From Aporrectodea caliginosa (Eukaryota > Annelida > Clitellata > Crassiclitellata > Lumbricidae), in NCBI GenBank assembly GCA_020284085.1, contig JACEVL010000150.1, positions 3,071,616-3,135,615 of the forward strand: a DNA stretch of 64,000 nucleotides, read 5' to 3'. The notes beneath the pieces were generated by a model that saw only the letters and a list, made by a program, of their open reading frames with translations, made no database searches and was not told the DNA's origin. Shown here one piece after another: positions 34,561 to 47,020 of this stretch (position 1 is the first letter of the stretch; each line of letters starts with the position of its first letter). Made by a program: the position numbers and the translations under genes.

Positions 34561-34969
34561 AGAATAGTCGATCACCTAAAACCAGTTCATTTGGCAATAG
34601 ATAGGCTATGGACGCGTAATATACAACAGTATGGAAATTAAATGTCACGAATGTTGATTACATGATCATAAAATAATGGCATATATGCCATCAAAGAATT
34701 AGGCTAAGTATCACGAAGAGATTTAGGGAGTCAGCTCACTCGATTACATCATTCAATCGCAGAGGTAAAAGGAAAATAAAATTTGAAAAAATCTGTGTGA
34801 CCACTGGAATGTTTAATGTAGCAGGAATTCTTTTTTACATTACTTTAACAGTAATTTCTGCGGTGTCACAACTGAATGTAATTAGACAGTCGGGTTTATC
34901 ACTAGGCTACTGCTTAAGAAAATACTGGTAATCGACTATTTTGTGAGGGAATATATCATAAAATTGGTT

Positions 34970-35325
34970 TCAAACAAATCAAAACACCTGAAGAAATTTA
35001 AGCAACTGCGCAGCACGTTACCTCGCAGACAGTAGGCCCTATCAGTCCAATATAGGACGACCCTAATAGGCTGCCATTACGATCATCAAAGTCCGCCGAT
35101 GTTTTTGTGCCAGCAACTAAACTAAAATGGGCGATTGCGCCTTTCGGGTCGCTGGTCCACGTGCCTGGAACAGTCCTCCTGCACCTATTCAGGAGTCCAC
35201 AACCTTCCTATTTCTTGAAAACAGTTTAAAATGTACCTACTTTGTAACTTAGCATTTGGGCTAACCGTTATTCTGGAAGAAGCCTGGTAATGACGATTCT
35301 ATATAAATTTTCGTAATTAAAATTA
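34970..35325 (+). mobile_element. LINE 3' fragment shared by two units
   Basis: Encodes degenerate ORF2 C-terminal sequence and ends GACGATTCTATATAAATTTT before an AATTAC-type tail. The same fragment is at 55960-56275 downstream of P2, so it was inserted before the unit duplicated. Confidence 0.6.
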
Positions 35326-35626
35326 CAAAATGGTAAAGGCAATACATTTATTTGGACTCTCCTAAAGAAACGCCTCAGAAGCGTACATAGTCTAAGGGTC
35401 GAAAAGAATCACTCGGCAGAGGTGCAGACACGACTTTCAGTTTAGGTGAATTGACTTTGTTCAATTCGACTTGTAACTTATCAATTTCTTATCATGCATC
35501 TCTGTTTCTGTAGGTCTGTACCGAATTTGTTAGACCTAAATAACTCTAGTTTACACTGACAAACTACAAGTCTAATGATTATTTTCATAATTTTAGGCCT
35601 AAACATACAAATATAGCTTACTTGGT

Positions 35627-38600
35627 TTACATCATTGGCTCCTTTTCTTCCTTTTTGAATCCTTGCACGGGCACAGGACCATCTGTCCACTTCTCTTTTT
35701 CTTTTCCTGAAAATTTTGTCAGTCGTGCATTTAACGTATAAACTGTACGAAAAATAGTTACAATCAAATGAAGAGACGCTTTCCCTCACAACTGAATAGC
35801 GACCCGTAATGGGAAGCTGCATCCTTATAAAAATACACCGCCTTAAGGGTCAACGTAATTTCTTTATCTGACTGGCCAAAGACCTTCGAAGGTGGAAAGC
35901 CTTCTTAGGCCACTTGTGACTTTTCTGTTTATCTGAACATGATTGATAGCTTAAATATTTCGTGTTTAGGTAAGCTAATAGAGGGCCACTGAGCAGGTTA
36001 TCTTGAAGTTATACTATATAAATTTCTAATTACAATTCTAATTAATTTTAATATCCACTGTGTGCTACTGCACAGTTATGATCAACTGATGCTGTCGTCT
36101 TCCACCGCTATGGCTCTCGCCTCCTTCAGATAGCTTGCTTATTGTCTAGAAGTAGGCTAATCGCAACTTGCAACACTCAACTCGTCATTACTGACGCTGT
36201 GAATATCTATTCTGAGGACCAAGTGCCAATCAACGACCTCATCCAGCAGTTCGTCTCGGCTCAGCTTCTGTCAGTGTCAAGGCATGGGCTGTTGCCATGT
36301 TGGGTGGATGTTGTCATAACCACAGATGATTGCGCCATTCATTCATTCATTCCGAGAATTTATATAGCGCCCCTTCAAGGAACCTACTCAGAGGCGCTCC
36401 CAGGCCAACCACGGTAAACAGAGAAGACTTGAGCAAGCGGCGGAAAGCAGTCATATTGCTGCGAGGCATCAAGCGCAGCTCAAGTGGGAACCCATTCCAG
36501 GTTGAGGGCCCAACAATCGAGAAGGCTCGGCGCTGCTTGAGACATGAACAGGCCCGGGGGACAAGAAGCTCTCCCTTGGCCGAGGAACGCAGAGCCCGAC
36601 GCGGGCTAGGTCAGAGACAGAGGTCAGCAAGGTAGGATAGAGCACAACCAGCAAGACACCGCCAAACTAACGCTGCTACCATGTAAGAGATGCGCTGCGA
36701 GGCAGGAAGCCAGTGCAAAACATCGCGCATGTAAGCAGAGACTGAGGCGTGTTTTGAAATACGACCAATAAGTCGGGCAGCCGAGCGGAATACCCGGTCA
36801 AGACGGCTTATTAAGCCTGATGGGAGACCAGCAAGAATCGAGCAACAGTGATCCATAAGAGGGAAAATAAGAGGGACTTGTAATTGTAATTTTTGTAATT
36901 GCAATTACAACAATTTCTATAGCATTGTTGGCCTATTCAGCGGCCTGCTCTGTTAAAGCCAGTCAACTATAAAAGACTTTTCTTCAGATGAACTCGTCAC
37001 CACCGATGAGTCTTCATTACGCGAGGAAGATCAACGACGTTTGTGAATAGCGAATTTGAAGAGGATGAGCATTACAAGGAATGCGAAAGCGCTACAACGA
37101 TTGGTATTTAAAACCGTCGGGTTTAAACAGCGCTAGTCGAAGAATCCTGGGCCTTATTAGAGACGCCATAATATACATACTGTATGCATACACATACATA
37201 CATATGCGTATGTGCTCGATATAATAGTCACAAAAGGACGCTTCATTGTCTACATCATAGAAAATTGCCAGTTGTCGCCAAATCTTCAAGATTTTCTTAT
37301 CTGTTTACATGACACTGTTGGTTTTTCATAAGCTGAAAGATATACACGTTGCGAACTTTTATTTTTTCTTAATTAGTAGTGTATCATCTAATTTGCTGGA
37401 ACAATAATCTTAATGTTTTCTTGATTGTCCATCGTGTAAAGAACTAAATACAAACCATGAAACTTTTTACCTAGGTTAGTAAGTCACTGCTCGTACTATA
37501 TACGGATGAGTTGGCTTAAGTTGACATAGCCTACTTCACATTTGGACAAACTATTATATGCAAACGTTGCTAAATAAGTTTCTAAAGAATTATGTTGCAC
37601 AATGCACACTTTTGAAAGTGTAACTGAAGAAATCGGTCACTAAACAGAAAACGAAAACATTTCATGGAAAATTCATTTAACTTACTTGTGCAACATTTCC
37701 AGACGACAATGGGAACTACGATGATTGGAATGAGTAATAGCAATAGAGAAAGGAAATTCAGGTTACTCTGGTCCGGATTCTGCGTGCTTGAGTCATATAC
37801 TTCAGTCTGACCTATAGAATTTAAAATATGAATGTGTGATTAAGTCATATACTTCAGTAACTGTTTGTTACTGATTGTGGTTTTTCTTTCAGAATTATTA
37901 AACGAATATACACATGTACACATAATTTTATGAACAGTACCTATAAAATTACCTATAAAATTTGAAATTTGAACGTCGTGTTATATTGGTCATATACAAG
38001 TCGTGGTGATGCGAGACGAGCTGGTAAAGTCAGGCTAGCTTACGGGAAGCAAGATGAAGTTATATAACTAAGCATGTCTAAGCGTTGTAAGATTGTGTGA
38101 AGTCAGGTCAAGAAGTTAGTCGAAGATAGAAAGCATTATAATGGCCATCTGAGGACCTCTTTAAGTTTAAACCATGCATCCGTCGATACTCAAATATTAA
38201 GCCAAAATCTTGGATGAGTAATGCAATGGTCGGCTAAGGTTAGGTAAGCTTATACGTTGCTGTGTGAGGTTATGTAAGGCTAAGTGTAAGGAAAAGGCGA
38301 GATGAGGCTTGGACGTGTTAAGACTAAGTATATTATAAGGTAGGTAAAAGAGTTGAGGTAAGATATAGGGAGGGCGTGTTCATGCTAGGTCAGTGCGGTA
38401 GGGCTTGAATCAAGGTAACTATAATTAGTTAAGCTAAGACATGATCAGATAAGCTAAATAATCTGTGAATATATCTAATCATTTATATAGCGCCTTCTTT
38501 AAACATTTCTTTTACCGTCAGACTGATGACCAGTCTGAAAGATGCCACGAAGTGCCTACGCGTGTAGACTCTATCTACTTAAGTTCATAGTCGTATAGAG

Positions 38601-41012
38601 CAGAAATCTGCCTTTGCTGGACCAATAATATCGTCACCTGATGACAGGATCCTATTTTAGTTGCTGTAGGTGCATGACTGCATTCGTAATTGTATCCAAT
38701 TTTGATACCTGTATGGTATTTAAACAGATGCTAGAAAAAGTGATCAGAAGGCGCGAAACAAAGATAAAGAGTTTCGATAGAAAGCTAAGCGAATGGAGTC
38801 TTGAAGATTGTAAGCGACATATAAATATACGTTAGAGAAACTCCCATTCATGTATACTATGACTCTACTTTCAAGAAAAGAAGGGCATTATGTATTAATA
38901 GCCTACAGTTCAGAGTCTGCTGATCTGATATAATGTCATGATTTCAAATATTTTCAACTCACAATGGGCTGAATTATCCGGCTTGCAGGATGCCCCTGAT
39001 ATGGCTGCTCGACACGTGTAATTTAAAGGAAGACTCGGATTGTCAACCTCTTTCTCCAGTGTGGATGTTACTCTGTCAGAATAGTTTGTTGTTCCCACTC
39101 CCTGGTCGACGACGTCGCCTTTTGCGGTCATCCACTGAATGAGAGGAGCGAATTTCCCAGAAAATGTCATGTTGCACGCCAGTGTCACGTATTCTGGCGA
39201 TGTTCCACATGAATCATTTGTGAACATATGGCACTCGACCGTATCTGTTACATAAACAGAGTTTCTTCGATGTACATGGAAGCATTCTTGGAATTGTGTT
39301 CGACAACGAATATTCTGGCATTTTAATATGACCAAAAAAGTTACTGCCCGTTACTAACTGGCCATCTGTAACTTGTTTGCAATCAACTTTTTGTCGATAT
39401 TTCTTACAAACTAAAGAAATGTTAACTAAGCAATATCTATGCAAATTTTAAAGCATAATTATAGTAAATTATTCTCATCCTCAAGGAGCTAAAACAAGGC
39501 AGAGACAGAGATAGCATGAAGGATGACACTCTTGCCTGAAGTTTTCACGGACCCGGTTCGATTCCCGTAAGACCCCTGTGTTTAGCTCATGCCTTCATTC
39601 CCTAGGTGGCAGCAAAAGTACAATGCGCTTGCGCCTTGCTTGACTGCAACTTTGTTGATTTATGTCTTCTGTAATTTGTGTTCTTGTGAAATGCTTAATC
39701 GTTATAACATGTACAATTGTACATGTACAGCGCAGTGCATTTGTCAGGAGCTTCATTAAAGAATAATAATTATTATTATTCTAATCTAATCTAATCTAAT
39801 CTGAACATTTGTAAAGCGCTTCTCTCAGCAGAGCTATTCAGAAGCGCTCTCAGCGTGACAGGCCCGAGAAAAGAGAAAGGTCTTTAAGCAGCGAAGCGAT
39901 GCCAGTGAGATCTCCTCCAGAATCCTGCTACGAATTGCAGGGGAAGGTCATTCCATATTGATGGACCCACTACAGCGAAAGCCCGATGCTGGGTTAATGA
40001 GGTTCGCGACCGAGGTACGAAAAGATCAAGCCGGTCAGCAGAACGAAGAGGGCGAGAAGAACGTGCAGATAGTGGCTTACACATTAAGTCACAAAGGTAC
40101 CTAGGAGCCAAGCCCTGCTGGGACTTAGTAACTAGGAGCAGGATCTTGTACTTGATTCTAGCCGAGAGAGGGAGCCAGTGAAGATCATTAGTCATGTAAG
40201 TAGAGATGTGAGAGTACCGAGGAAGACGAGCAATAAGTCTGGCTGCAGCGTTTAAGACAGATTGCACAGAGGACAGGCGAACCTTAGGAAGCCCAATTAG
40301 TACAGAGTTACAATAATCAATGAGTGAGGAGACAAAGGCATGAACCATGGTTGTAAACACTTTGGAGGACACCGATCTTCTAATGGCTCTTAGTCGCCTC
40401 AGTTGGTAGTAACAAGAGCGTGTCAGGAGAGATAGGTGGCCAGTAAATGTCAAAGCGCTATCAAGTGTGACACCCAGGTCACAAACACTGGAGGAAAAGG
40501 CAAAGTCTGGGAATAATGAGGCCAACAATTTGAGATCAAGTTTTTGTAGCTGTTGTTTGGTACCGAACCAGATCAGTTGAGTCTTTGAAGGATTGAGGTT
40601 AAGTCTGTTTGCTGTCATCCAAAGGTGGAGATCTTGCAGTAGTGATCCGATCGTTTCTACCAGAGAGATCTGCTGAGAAGGTGAACCATGCAGAAGGGCT
40701 TGGACATCATCAGCATAGAGATGTCCCTTAGCTTGATGTTTAGCCAGAACTGAGGGAATGTCTGCAGTAAAAAGAATGTACAAGAGAGGACCTAAAACCG
40801 ACCCCTGTGGGACACCTAGGTCAAATTATTATAATTATAGGTCTGATATCTTTGGAAAGTCAGAACCAATAAACTGCTTGGCTTTAAAACATACACAACA
40901 AGCTTATCGAATATTGAAACAGTTATATCCTAAGATCTTCATAGGCCTAGACATTTTATATCAGGATTCAACTTTTGGTAGGTAGCGGTGTGAGAAAGAC
41001 ATAAATGATAGG

Positions 41013-41064
<52 letters not shown>

Positions 41065-44053
41065 AAGACAAAATATATGCAGAACGGTATCGGTGATGGG
41101 AGGTTCTCAAACCGTCTCTAAAATCGATCCCTGCTTCATACTCAAGACATCAGCCAATAACTTAATACTGTAACTTACGAAATCATAACCGTAAAACCCG
41201 CTAAACGCAGAAAATGTCAGTTCCTTGAGGCAGAGATTAAATATACGTTGAAAGTCTAAACTTAATTAGTTTGCATGCTTATAATAATTATTATTCTGGC
41301 ATTTACTGTTATTGTTAATAGTAAGTTACTGTTAAATACCGATCACTGTGAATTCAGCGTCTTTGTACGGTCCGCGTCCCTCCTTTTCAATACATCTGTA
41401 TAAGCCACCGTCTCCTAACTTTGCTGATGTGATGATTAAATTGTTAGATCCCGTCTTGTTATTCATCTGTGCCTCGTACCCTGACGTGTAGTTATCGACG
41501 AACTTCCCACTGATGTACACATCAACTGGTTGACTCTTTCCAAGTGGAATGTGCTGCCAGTTGACAGGCTCTGTCTTGTAGTACGTTGTGCAAATCATCT
41601 GGACTCTTGCACCAACCAGAGCCTCAGCATGCTCCGGTACAACATAAAGGTCAGTGTTTTCTACCAAAATAAATAAAATTAAAAGTTGAAGCATGTTTCT
41701 GCTATCTAAATGAGAAATCACATTCTATGTATTGAAAAAATGCGAATATGATGCACGGTTATTCAGTAGCCAGCCATATGAAGCGCAATAATATATTCAG
41801 ATTCTTGAAAGCCAATGAGATATTATCATTTAAAAGAATTTCTTGAAAATATTTGAGTTTTGTTGAAACATGGATAGTCGTGGAGGGATATCAAGGGAGA
41901 CCATTGGTTGAATACACGGTCCTAATACCTGCATATTACTAAATAACTTAACTATGGACTAATCACTGGATGCACATTAATGCAGCCTTGAAAAAGACTG
42001 GGAGAATGATGGCAAGTATGTTGGAAGAACAATATTGCAGAATGTAATGTAACAAATGTAAAGAGCTGACTGCTTGAGCAAAACAGGAAGCTCATACAAA
42101 ATCGCTGTGTTCCAGCTGCAGTTCTTGCCATCTCTTCGTGAGAACAACTACTCCTTCGCAAGTGAGAACAACCTTAAATGTTACCTTATTGTTAAATCTG
42201 AACTGTTTAAACGTAGTTTTGAAAATCGAAGTGTACCCAGAAATATGCAGTTGCATGTTTGTTGTAGTCTATTTCAAATAATTATGTAATCAGTTCATAC
42301 AATGTAATGTATGTGCTCTTTTCAGATGCAAATAAAAGCCACTTACAAACTAACTCACATAGTTATTACTCATACCCATGGTGTAAAAGATTATAGAAGG
42401 AAATACCTACAGAAGGCTCGAAATGAAAGTGAAAATGAATCTCAGCAGAGAAGAGCCGATAAAGTGAGGAAGCCTATCCCTACCTGTGATGTTAAGATTG
42501 GCATCTGCGTGTGCGCCTCGTCCATCCTCATCCCGACATCTGTAAGTTCCAGAGTCACTCAGCTGAACCGAAGGAATGACCAAGTTGAAAACGCCTGCAG
42601 TGCTGTCTCCGTGAATTTCAAATCGATACTGGTAACCATTGACAAGTATTCCGCTGAGAAAGACGTCTTTAGGCTGTGAAGGAACATCACCCTGAGCAGC
42701 AGGAACATATTGCCAGCTGATAGGCGTCGTCAGATCAGACGTTGAACAGTTCAACTGAACTCTGTTTCCCTCTGAAGCGGAAGTATCGCGAGGCTTGACC
42801 AATAGATTGGCGGTTGCTAAAAACAATAAACTCATTATTATATTTACAAATCCAGCTCGGTGCAACAAGACTTTAAGTGGTTCAAATACCACAAGTGAGC
42901 TAACCCTACCCGTATTGTTGAAAGTTACATCTATAATTATGTTCCTACCATCCAACACCTGAATTGAATGATTTATAGAAATATCGGCTGCATGATGCTG
43001 CATAGCAGTCTCAAGTGCTGCCAGAAAGTTTATTTCGTTCTAGGCAACAATTTCTATAAACACATTTAAACTATACATCAAAAACATAATGTCTAGCCAA
43101 ACCAAACTCAGACATAACTTATACTGCCTTGCCTCAGCTTACGTATCTTTTATCGCCTCATCTGATCTGATCCGCCCATTCCTACCTAACCTAACCTACC
43201 TTAACCTGAGATAGTGTAACCAAAACGTAACCTAACTTTGCCTTACTTTACTTAACTACATGTAACTGTATACCTTACCATATTTAATTTCACCATGCTC
43301 TTCCTGATCCTATGCTATCTTAACAATCCCAGCATCGCATAATTAAAATATATTATCTAATCTTACCGACCAAGGAAGAGCCATATCGGTTAGAAAATTT
43401 CTAGAAACTATTAAGATTTTAGCAGTGACGACAAACTTAGTCAATAAAGGTTGAAAGATAGCAATAACATTCTAGCTGTCATTTTGCCATATAAATAGCA
43501 AAAGACACACAAACGTTAAGGCATACATACGTACTTACGTACGTACATATCTACGTATCTACGTACTTTAAACCTACTTCCCTACCTATCTACATACCAA
43601 TACTTACCTCCCTACTTACCAATCTGCCTACCCGCACGCATACATACATGCATGCATGCATACATACATACATACCTTATACTAGTACATAAATAATTGT
43701 ACATGTACTAGATACCATTCTGTTTGTGTTTTTCTTAGTTAAGGTTTAATACTTTGTACTAGTACGTTAATACTTGTACATGTACTAGATACTTATTATA
43801 TGATTAGATAACCTCTGTTAACTATCTAGCAACAGACTATGTATATAGGTGGCCCTAACCAGCGGAACTCTGGTCCCTTCTGGGTTCCCTTTTGCGACCA
43901 ACAGATCTTTGTTCTTTGCTACTTTGTCAATGTTTGGAGCAAAAAATTGATGGTTATACATACATACATTCGTGCAGAGATTCACGCATACATACATGCA
44001 TACAATACATACATACATACATACATACATACATAAATACATACATACATACA

Positions 44054-44087
<34 letters not shown>

Positions 44088-44507
44088 CATCTATTCATGC
44101 ATGCATACATACTCACATGTGGATATGCATACGGACATGCTAACATGCATACTTACTTGCATACATGCAACATACATACATAATTACCTGCATATGAATA
44201 TATAATTATGTCACAAATAGCGACATGAGCTTCAACACGTCCTAGTTTCACTACGGCCTGGTTTGGATTTTCTGGCTCAAAGTAAAATGAAAACGCTCAC
44301 AGTAGCCAACAATTTTTAAGGTTAAACAGAGCGCCTAATAACAAACAGGACTGAACCGGTTTTGGGTAATGCAACTGAGTTATTGTATGGGATAGAGATG
44401 AATGTGCAGTTCTTAGCTATAGATCGGAAGAACAGCCTGAACTCACCGTAACAACAACACACGACAAACGAGATACCAACAATCCAAAAATACTGATTTA
44501 GATACAT
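35627..44507 (-). CDS. M2: intact three-Ig-domain type I membrane receptor, 400 aa
   Basis: Exons in transcript order: 44507-44447, 42816-42484, 41660-41340, 39244-38963, 37811-37686, 35706-35627. Their lengths total 1203 nt, an open frame of 400 codons plus TAA. Residues 1-20 are the signal peptide (MYLNQYFWIVGISFVVCCCY). Residues 21-131 and 132-238 are V-like Ig domains with Cys, Trp and a DxGxYxC-type end. Residues 239-332 are a C2-like domain with extra Cys pairs. Residues 333-374 hold a short stalk and a helix (LSLLLLLIPIIVVPIVVW). The tail (375-400) is basic, Lys/Glu-rich, without tyrosine, and ends EPMM. The start codon is chosen by position: the first of the two tandem ATGs in M1/M3 is GTG here. 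It is a paralogue of M1 and M3 and lies head to head with P2. Any receptor or ligand role is inferred. Confidence 0.87.
36338..36880 (-). mobile_element. CR1/L2-like LINE 3' fragment
   Basis: Minus-strand frames read ILAGLPSGLISRLDRVFRSA, RDVLHWLPASQRISYMVAAL and then CALSYLADLC. The 3' end is at ATTC repeats (about 36338) with GAATTTATATAGCGCCCC. It is related to the 3735-4332 fragment and lies in the M2 intron before the tail exon. Confidence 0.75.
39516..39779 (+). mobile_element. tRNA-derived SINE with perfect B box
   Basis: CGGTTCGATTCCCG near 39547 is a perfect pol III B box, with an A-box-like region near 39505-39530. The 3' end GTACAGCGCAGTGCATTTGT and ATT tail match the SINE at 4333-4558. 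M3 at 59240-59260 keeps the empty site (GGCAGAGATAACG...ATAGGTCTG). Confidence 0.75.
39780..40821 (-). mobile_element. CR1/L2-like LINE, 5'-truncated, (GATTA)n tail
   Basis: A minus-strand 299-codon frame (40783-39884) encodes ILFTADIPSVLAKHQAKGHL, YADDVQALLHGS, FVSSLIDYCNSVLIGLPKVR, LNAAARLIARLPRYSHIST and then NDLHWLPLSARIKY. It is nearly identical to the 12742-14066 element and lacks its frameshift at 13585. Its tail abuts the SINE tail at 39779. Confidence 0.88.
41014..41060. repeat. (TA)n microsatellite
   Basis: A pure TA run in the M2 intron between Ig3 and Ig2. The matching M3 intron (about 59430) has none. Confidence 0.9.
42895..42990 (-). pseudogene. Relic of an Ig-domain exon end in M2 intron 1
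   Basis: Minus strand reads DGRNIIIDVTFNNTG followed by GGTAGGGTTAG. This mirrors the end of the real Ig1 exon (DGRGAHADANLNITG, donor GTAGGG). Equivalent remnants lie at about 16445-16500 (NVTFNITG) and 61075-61125 (DVTFNITG). No upstream V-domain core is preserved, so it is probably a dead exon copy. Confidence 0.45.
43990..44083. repeat. (CATA)n microsatellite, empty-site counterpart
   Basis: Uninterrupted array in M2 intron 1. Flanks match both sides of the transposon-bearing array in M1 (18070-20760). Confidence 0.9.
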
Positions 44508-45164
44508 CACAATATTTGAAGAACTTGAAATGAAACTAGTCATATATGTATATTGATTCCATGAGTATCGATGTACACACACTGTGCTATAGTAGTGTTT
44601 AATTACTAATAATATTAAACATCGAAATAAGACTTTCGCTATCGCATTAGAGTGCGACCCTGGAAATTCTGTATTCATGGTTAGCCATGCATGTTGACTT
44701 TGGAACGACTAAGTTTTTATCACTCGCCTGCCTTCAACAAGGACTTGGTTAGCCTGTATGTAGACAAGCCCAAACTTGCACAGAAGCCTAGTCAGACTTT
44801 TAAACACACCTTGTATTCATATCCAAGGTATATTTTATATGACATATACGACTAGAATAGCTGTGAACGAGTGATATGTAAAGAGACCAGATAATAGGCC
44901 AAACCTACTGTATTGCTCCGCTCTTTACTTGTGAGCCAACCGGCAGGGTTCTACAAGTCCCTCAAGTCTTTTTTCTTTAGTCGTGGCTGGGCCGGGAGCG
45001 CTTCTGAGTAGCTTCTTGAAGAGGCGCTATATAAATGCTCTGAATGAATGAATTAATTAATGAATTGCCACTGGAGGTTCTATAATGAAGTCTCAGTTGC
45101 GTCCCTGGTTATAGGCGGCGTAGACCCGTTCTAAACATCGGGGGCGCATCTATCGCTTACGTCA
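44508..45164. promoter_or_regulatory. Conserved upstream block of M2, shared with P2 side
   Basis: This matches the M1 upstream block. The proximal part is 44508-44923, and the distal part at 45071-45164 again ends TTACGTCA. The two parts are split by a LINE/SINE 3' tail at about 44924-45066 that M1 lacks. The total gap between the M2 and P2 start codons is about 2 kb, compatible with a bidirectional promoter. Confidence 0.45.
44924..45066 (+). mobile_element. LINE/SINE 3' tail with GAAT repeats
   Basis: Ends GGGAGCGCTTCTGAGTAGCT, CTTGAAGAGGCGCTATATAA and (GAAT)n. M1 upstream DNA is continuous at this point (TGTATTG then CTGGAGGTTC), which fixes both boundaries. It splits the conserved M2 upstream block. 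Confidence 0.65.
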
Positions 45165-45539
45165 GATGATTTTAGTAGGCGGAGTGGCCTCCGCCTCGTG
45201 AAGTCTTGTCCTGACCACGATAGTCACACATAGCCTACCTGGCCACAAAATTGGACAAGAAAGAGTCAGGCTAGGTGTGACAATAATTATTAAGAGAAAA
45301 CAAAACTAAGGTAGCGTAAGATAAGTCAAAGGTTCTTGAGGCAGAATAAGAAATGATCAGGCTATGTTCATTTTTTTAATGTTCTTAGAAAACTACAGGT
45401 CGCAATCCACGGTCATCGTTCATGTTATGCTATCATGATACTTCATCGTCCGAGACTAGAACTACTTTTGGTGTATCTTTAATGAGAAAAAATAATATTA
45501 GACGAATTAAAATATTGCTATTCATTTTACCATAGTGAA

Positions 45540-45671
45540 ATGTGCAGGACGGATCGGCGCCTAACAGGCTGCCATACAGTTATAAAATCGACACTTGTTT
45601 AACTTGTCATCATGTGTTCCTACTAATTAATGTAATCATACTGCGGTTTGTCCGTTTGAATTCAATAAACG

Positions 45672-45741
<70 letters not shown>
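45540..45741 (+). mobile_element. 5'-truncated SINE with (TTA)n tail
   Basis: Shares the 3' part (GGCTGCCATACAGTT, then GTAATCATACTGCGG) with SINEs at 49905 and 57800. It ends in about 22 TTA units. Located in the M2-P2 spacer. Confidence 0.6.
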
Positions 45742-45743
<2 letters not shown>

Positions 45744-46059
45744 GACAACATTTGGTGGCAGGCATATTTTATTTAGGCCTACTTTGAATTTGCTGGTTTC
45801 GATTCTAATAAAAAAAATAATTACGAGGTTTTTATATCGCGTGCCAGTATTAATAATATAGTAATATTAATATCAAACATTTACATAATGTATGCATTAT
45901 GTTCTTGGTCTATGAGAGGTAGGCCAAGAACAATGCTACTGAACTGGATGTTGGCAGAGGAGGGATACAGCGTACTGAAAAGAGAAGCAGAGAACAGAGA
46001 AAAATGGCGTCGTTGGACATATGAACCTGCCTGAGGGCAGAGAACGTGAAGAATGCATT

Positions 46060-46473
46060 TATATATTGAATGCAGTTAGGGTAAATATAGACCTTATTTA
46101 GGCTAAAACGAAACAGCTTCCTTCAATTGAACAGTATGAAATTGACGAGGCAGAATCGTGAGCTCATAACAAAACAATGCCTTTTAAGGGAATTGCAGTG
46201 CGTAACTGATACAGGCCGCAGGCAAAAATGTGAAAATATTAGGATAGTGTGCCTCGTAATATTTCCATTTCAGTTTCTCGGATCTATGGTAGGTGCGGAT
46301 ATTGCCTTCATGAAACGCTTTTCCTGACAATTAAATACAAGCGAATAGAACGCTATAACATTAGTTGTACAGAATGAATCAGACAGTAGGAAGAGATTCC
46401 CTTTGCGAATAGAAGCGAAACAAGTGGTTGGCAATTTGTAGGCCGCAAACCACCTTTAAGTTAACGAAAGAAC
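46060..46473 (+). promoter_or_regulatory. Conserved sequence upstream of P2 start
   Basis: Counterpart of the block before P1. It is the likely 5' UTR and proximal promoter of P2. Alignment with P1 is broken by small indels but continues to the start codon. Confidence 0.4.
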
Positions 46474-46985
46474 ATGTGGTGCTTATTTACATCTACATGT
46501 ATCCTTCATTTATTACTGGGTAAGTTCAAGACATTGACATTTTACTTGCCTTCTACTTTAAACTTGGCAAAATAAAAGGCCATTATTAAATTATGCTGTC
46601 ATTTTACTTTCTGAGGCACTGTAAAATATGTAGGCCTTGCGAATATGACTCGATTAATTGTACCTGTACTTAAGATTGCTTATGTAACAACTGTGGACAT
46701 TATAATCTGATTTTTGTGACTTTTTGTTTTAAATCTTGTACTGCAATGTCTTGTTGTTATTTAGTTGTTTGGCTATGGTTTAGCCCTAACAATGTTATTT
46801 AAGTTCAATTTTATATAATCAGATTGGTAATAAAAATCGTTTAGCCATCTGTAAATGAAACGTGGAAAAGGGGCAGCCCTGCAATAGCGGATTATTTTAT
46901 CCTTTAGGGCTGTCCTGTTGACGGCATCAACAGATTAACTTTGAAAATGACCTGTAAGTCTTCTGTTGTTGAATCAATAAACGGC

Positions 46986-47020
<35 letters not shown>

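Noticed and set aside
39530..39570. Possible tRNA gene at the GGTTCGATTCC box
   Set aside because: No cloverleaf or anticodon arm could be drawn; the box belongs to a SINE repeated elsewhere in the window.
42407..43003. 198-codon ORF starting MQHHAADIS upstream of M2 Ig1
   Set aside because: The frame runs through intron sequence. The acceptor at 42817-42818 and the separate signal exon at 44507-44447 are conserved in M1 and M3, and the spliced product is open.
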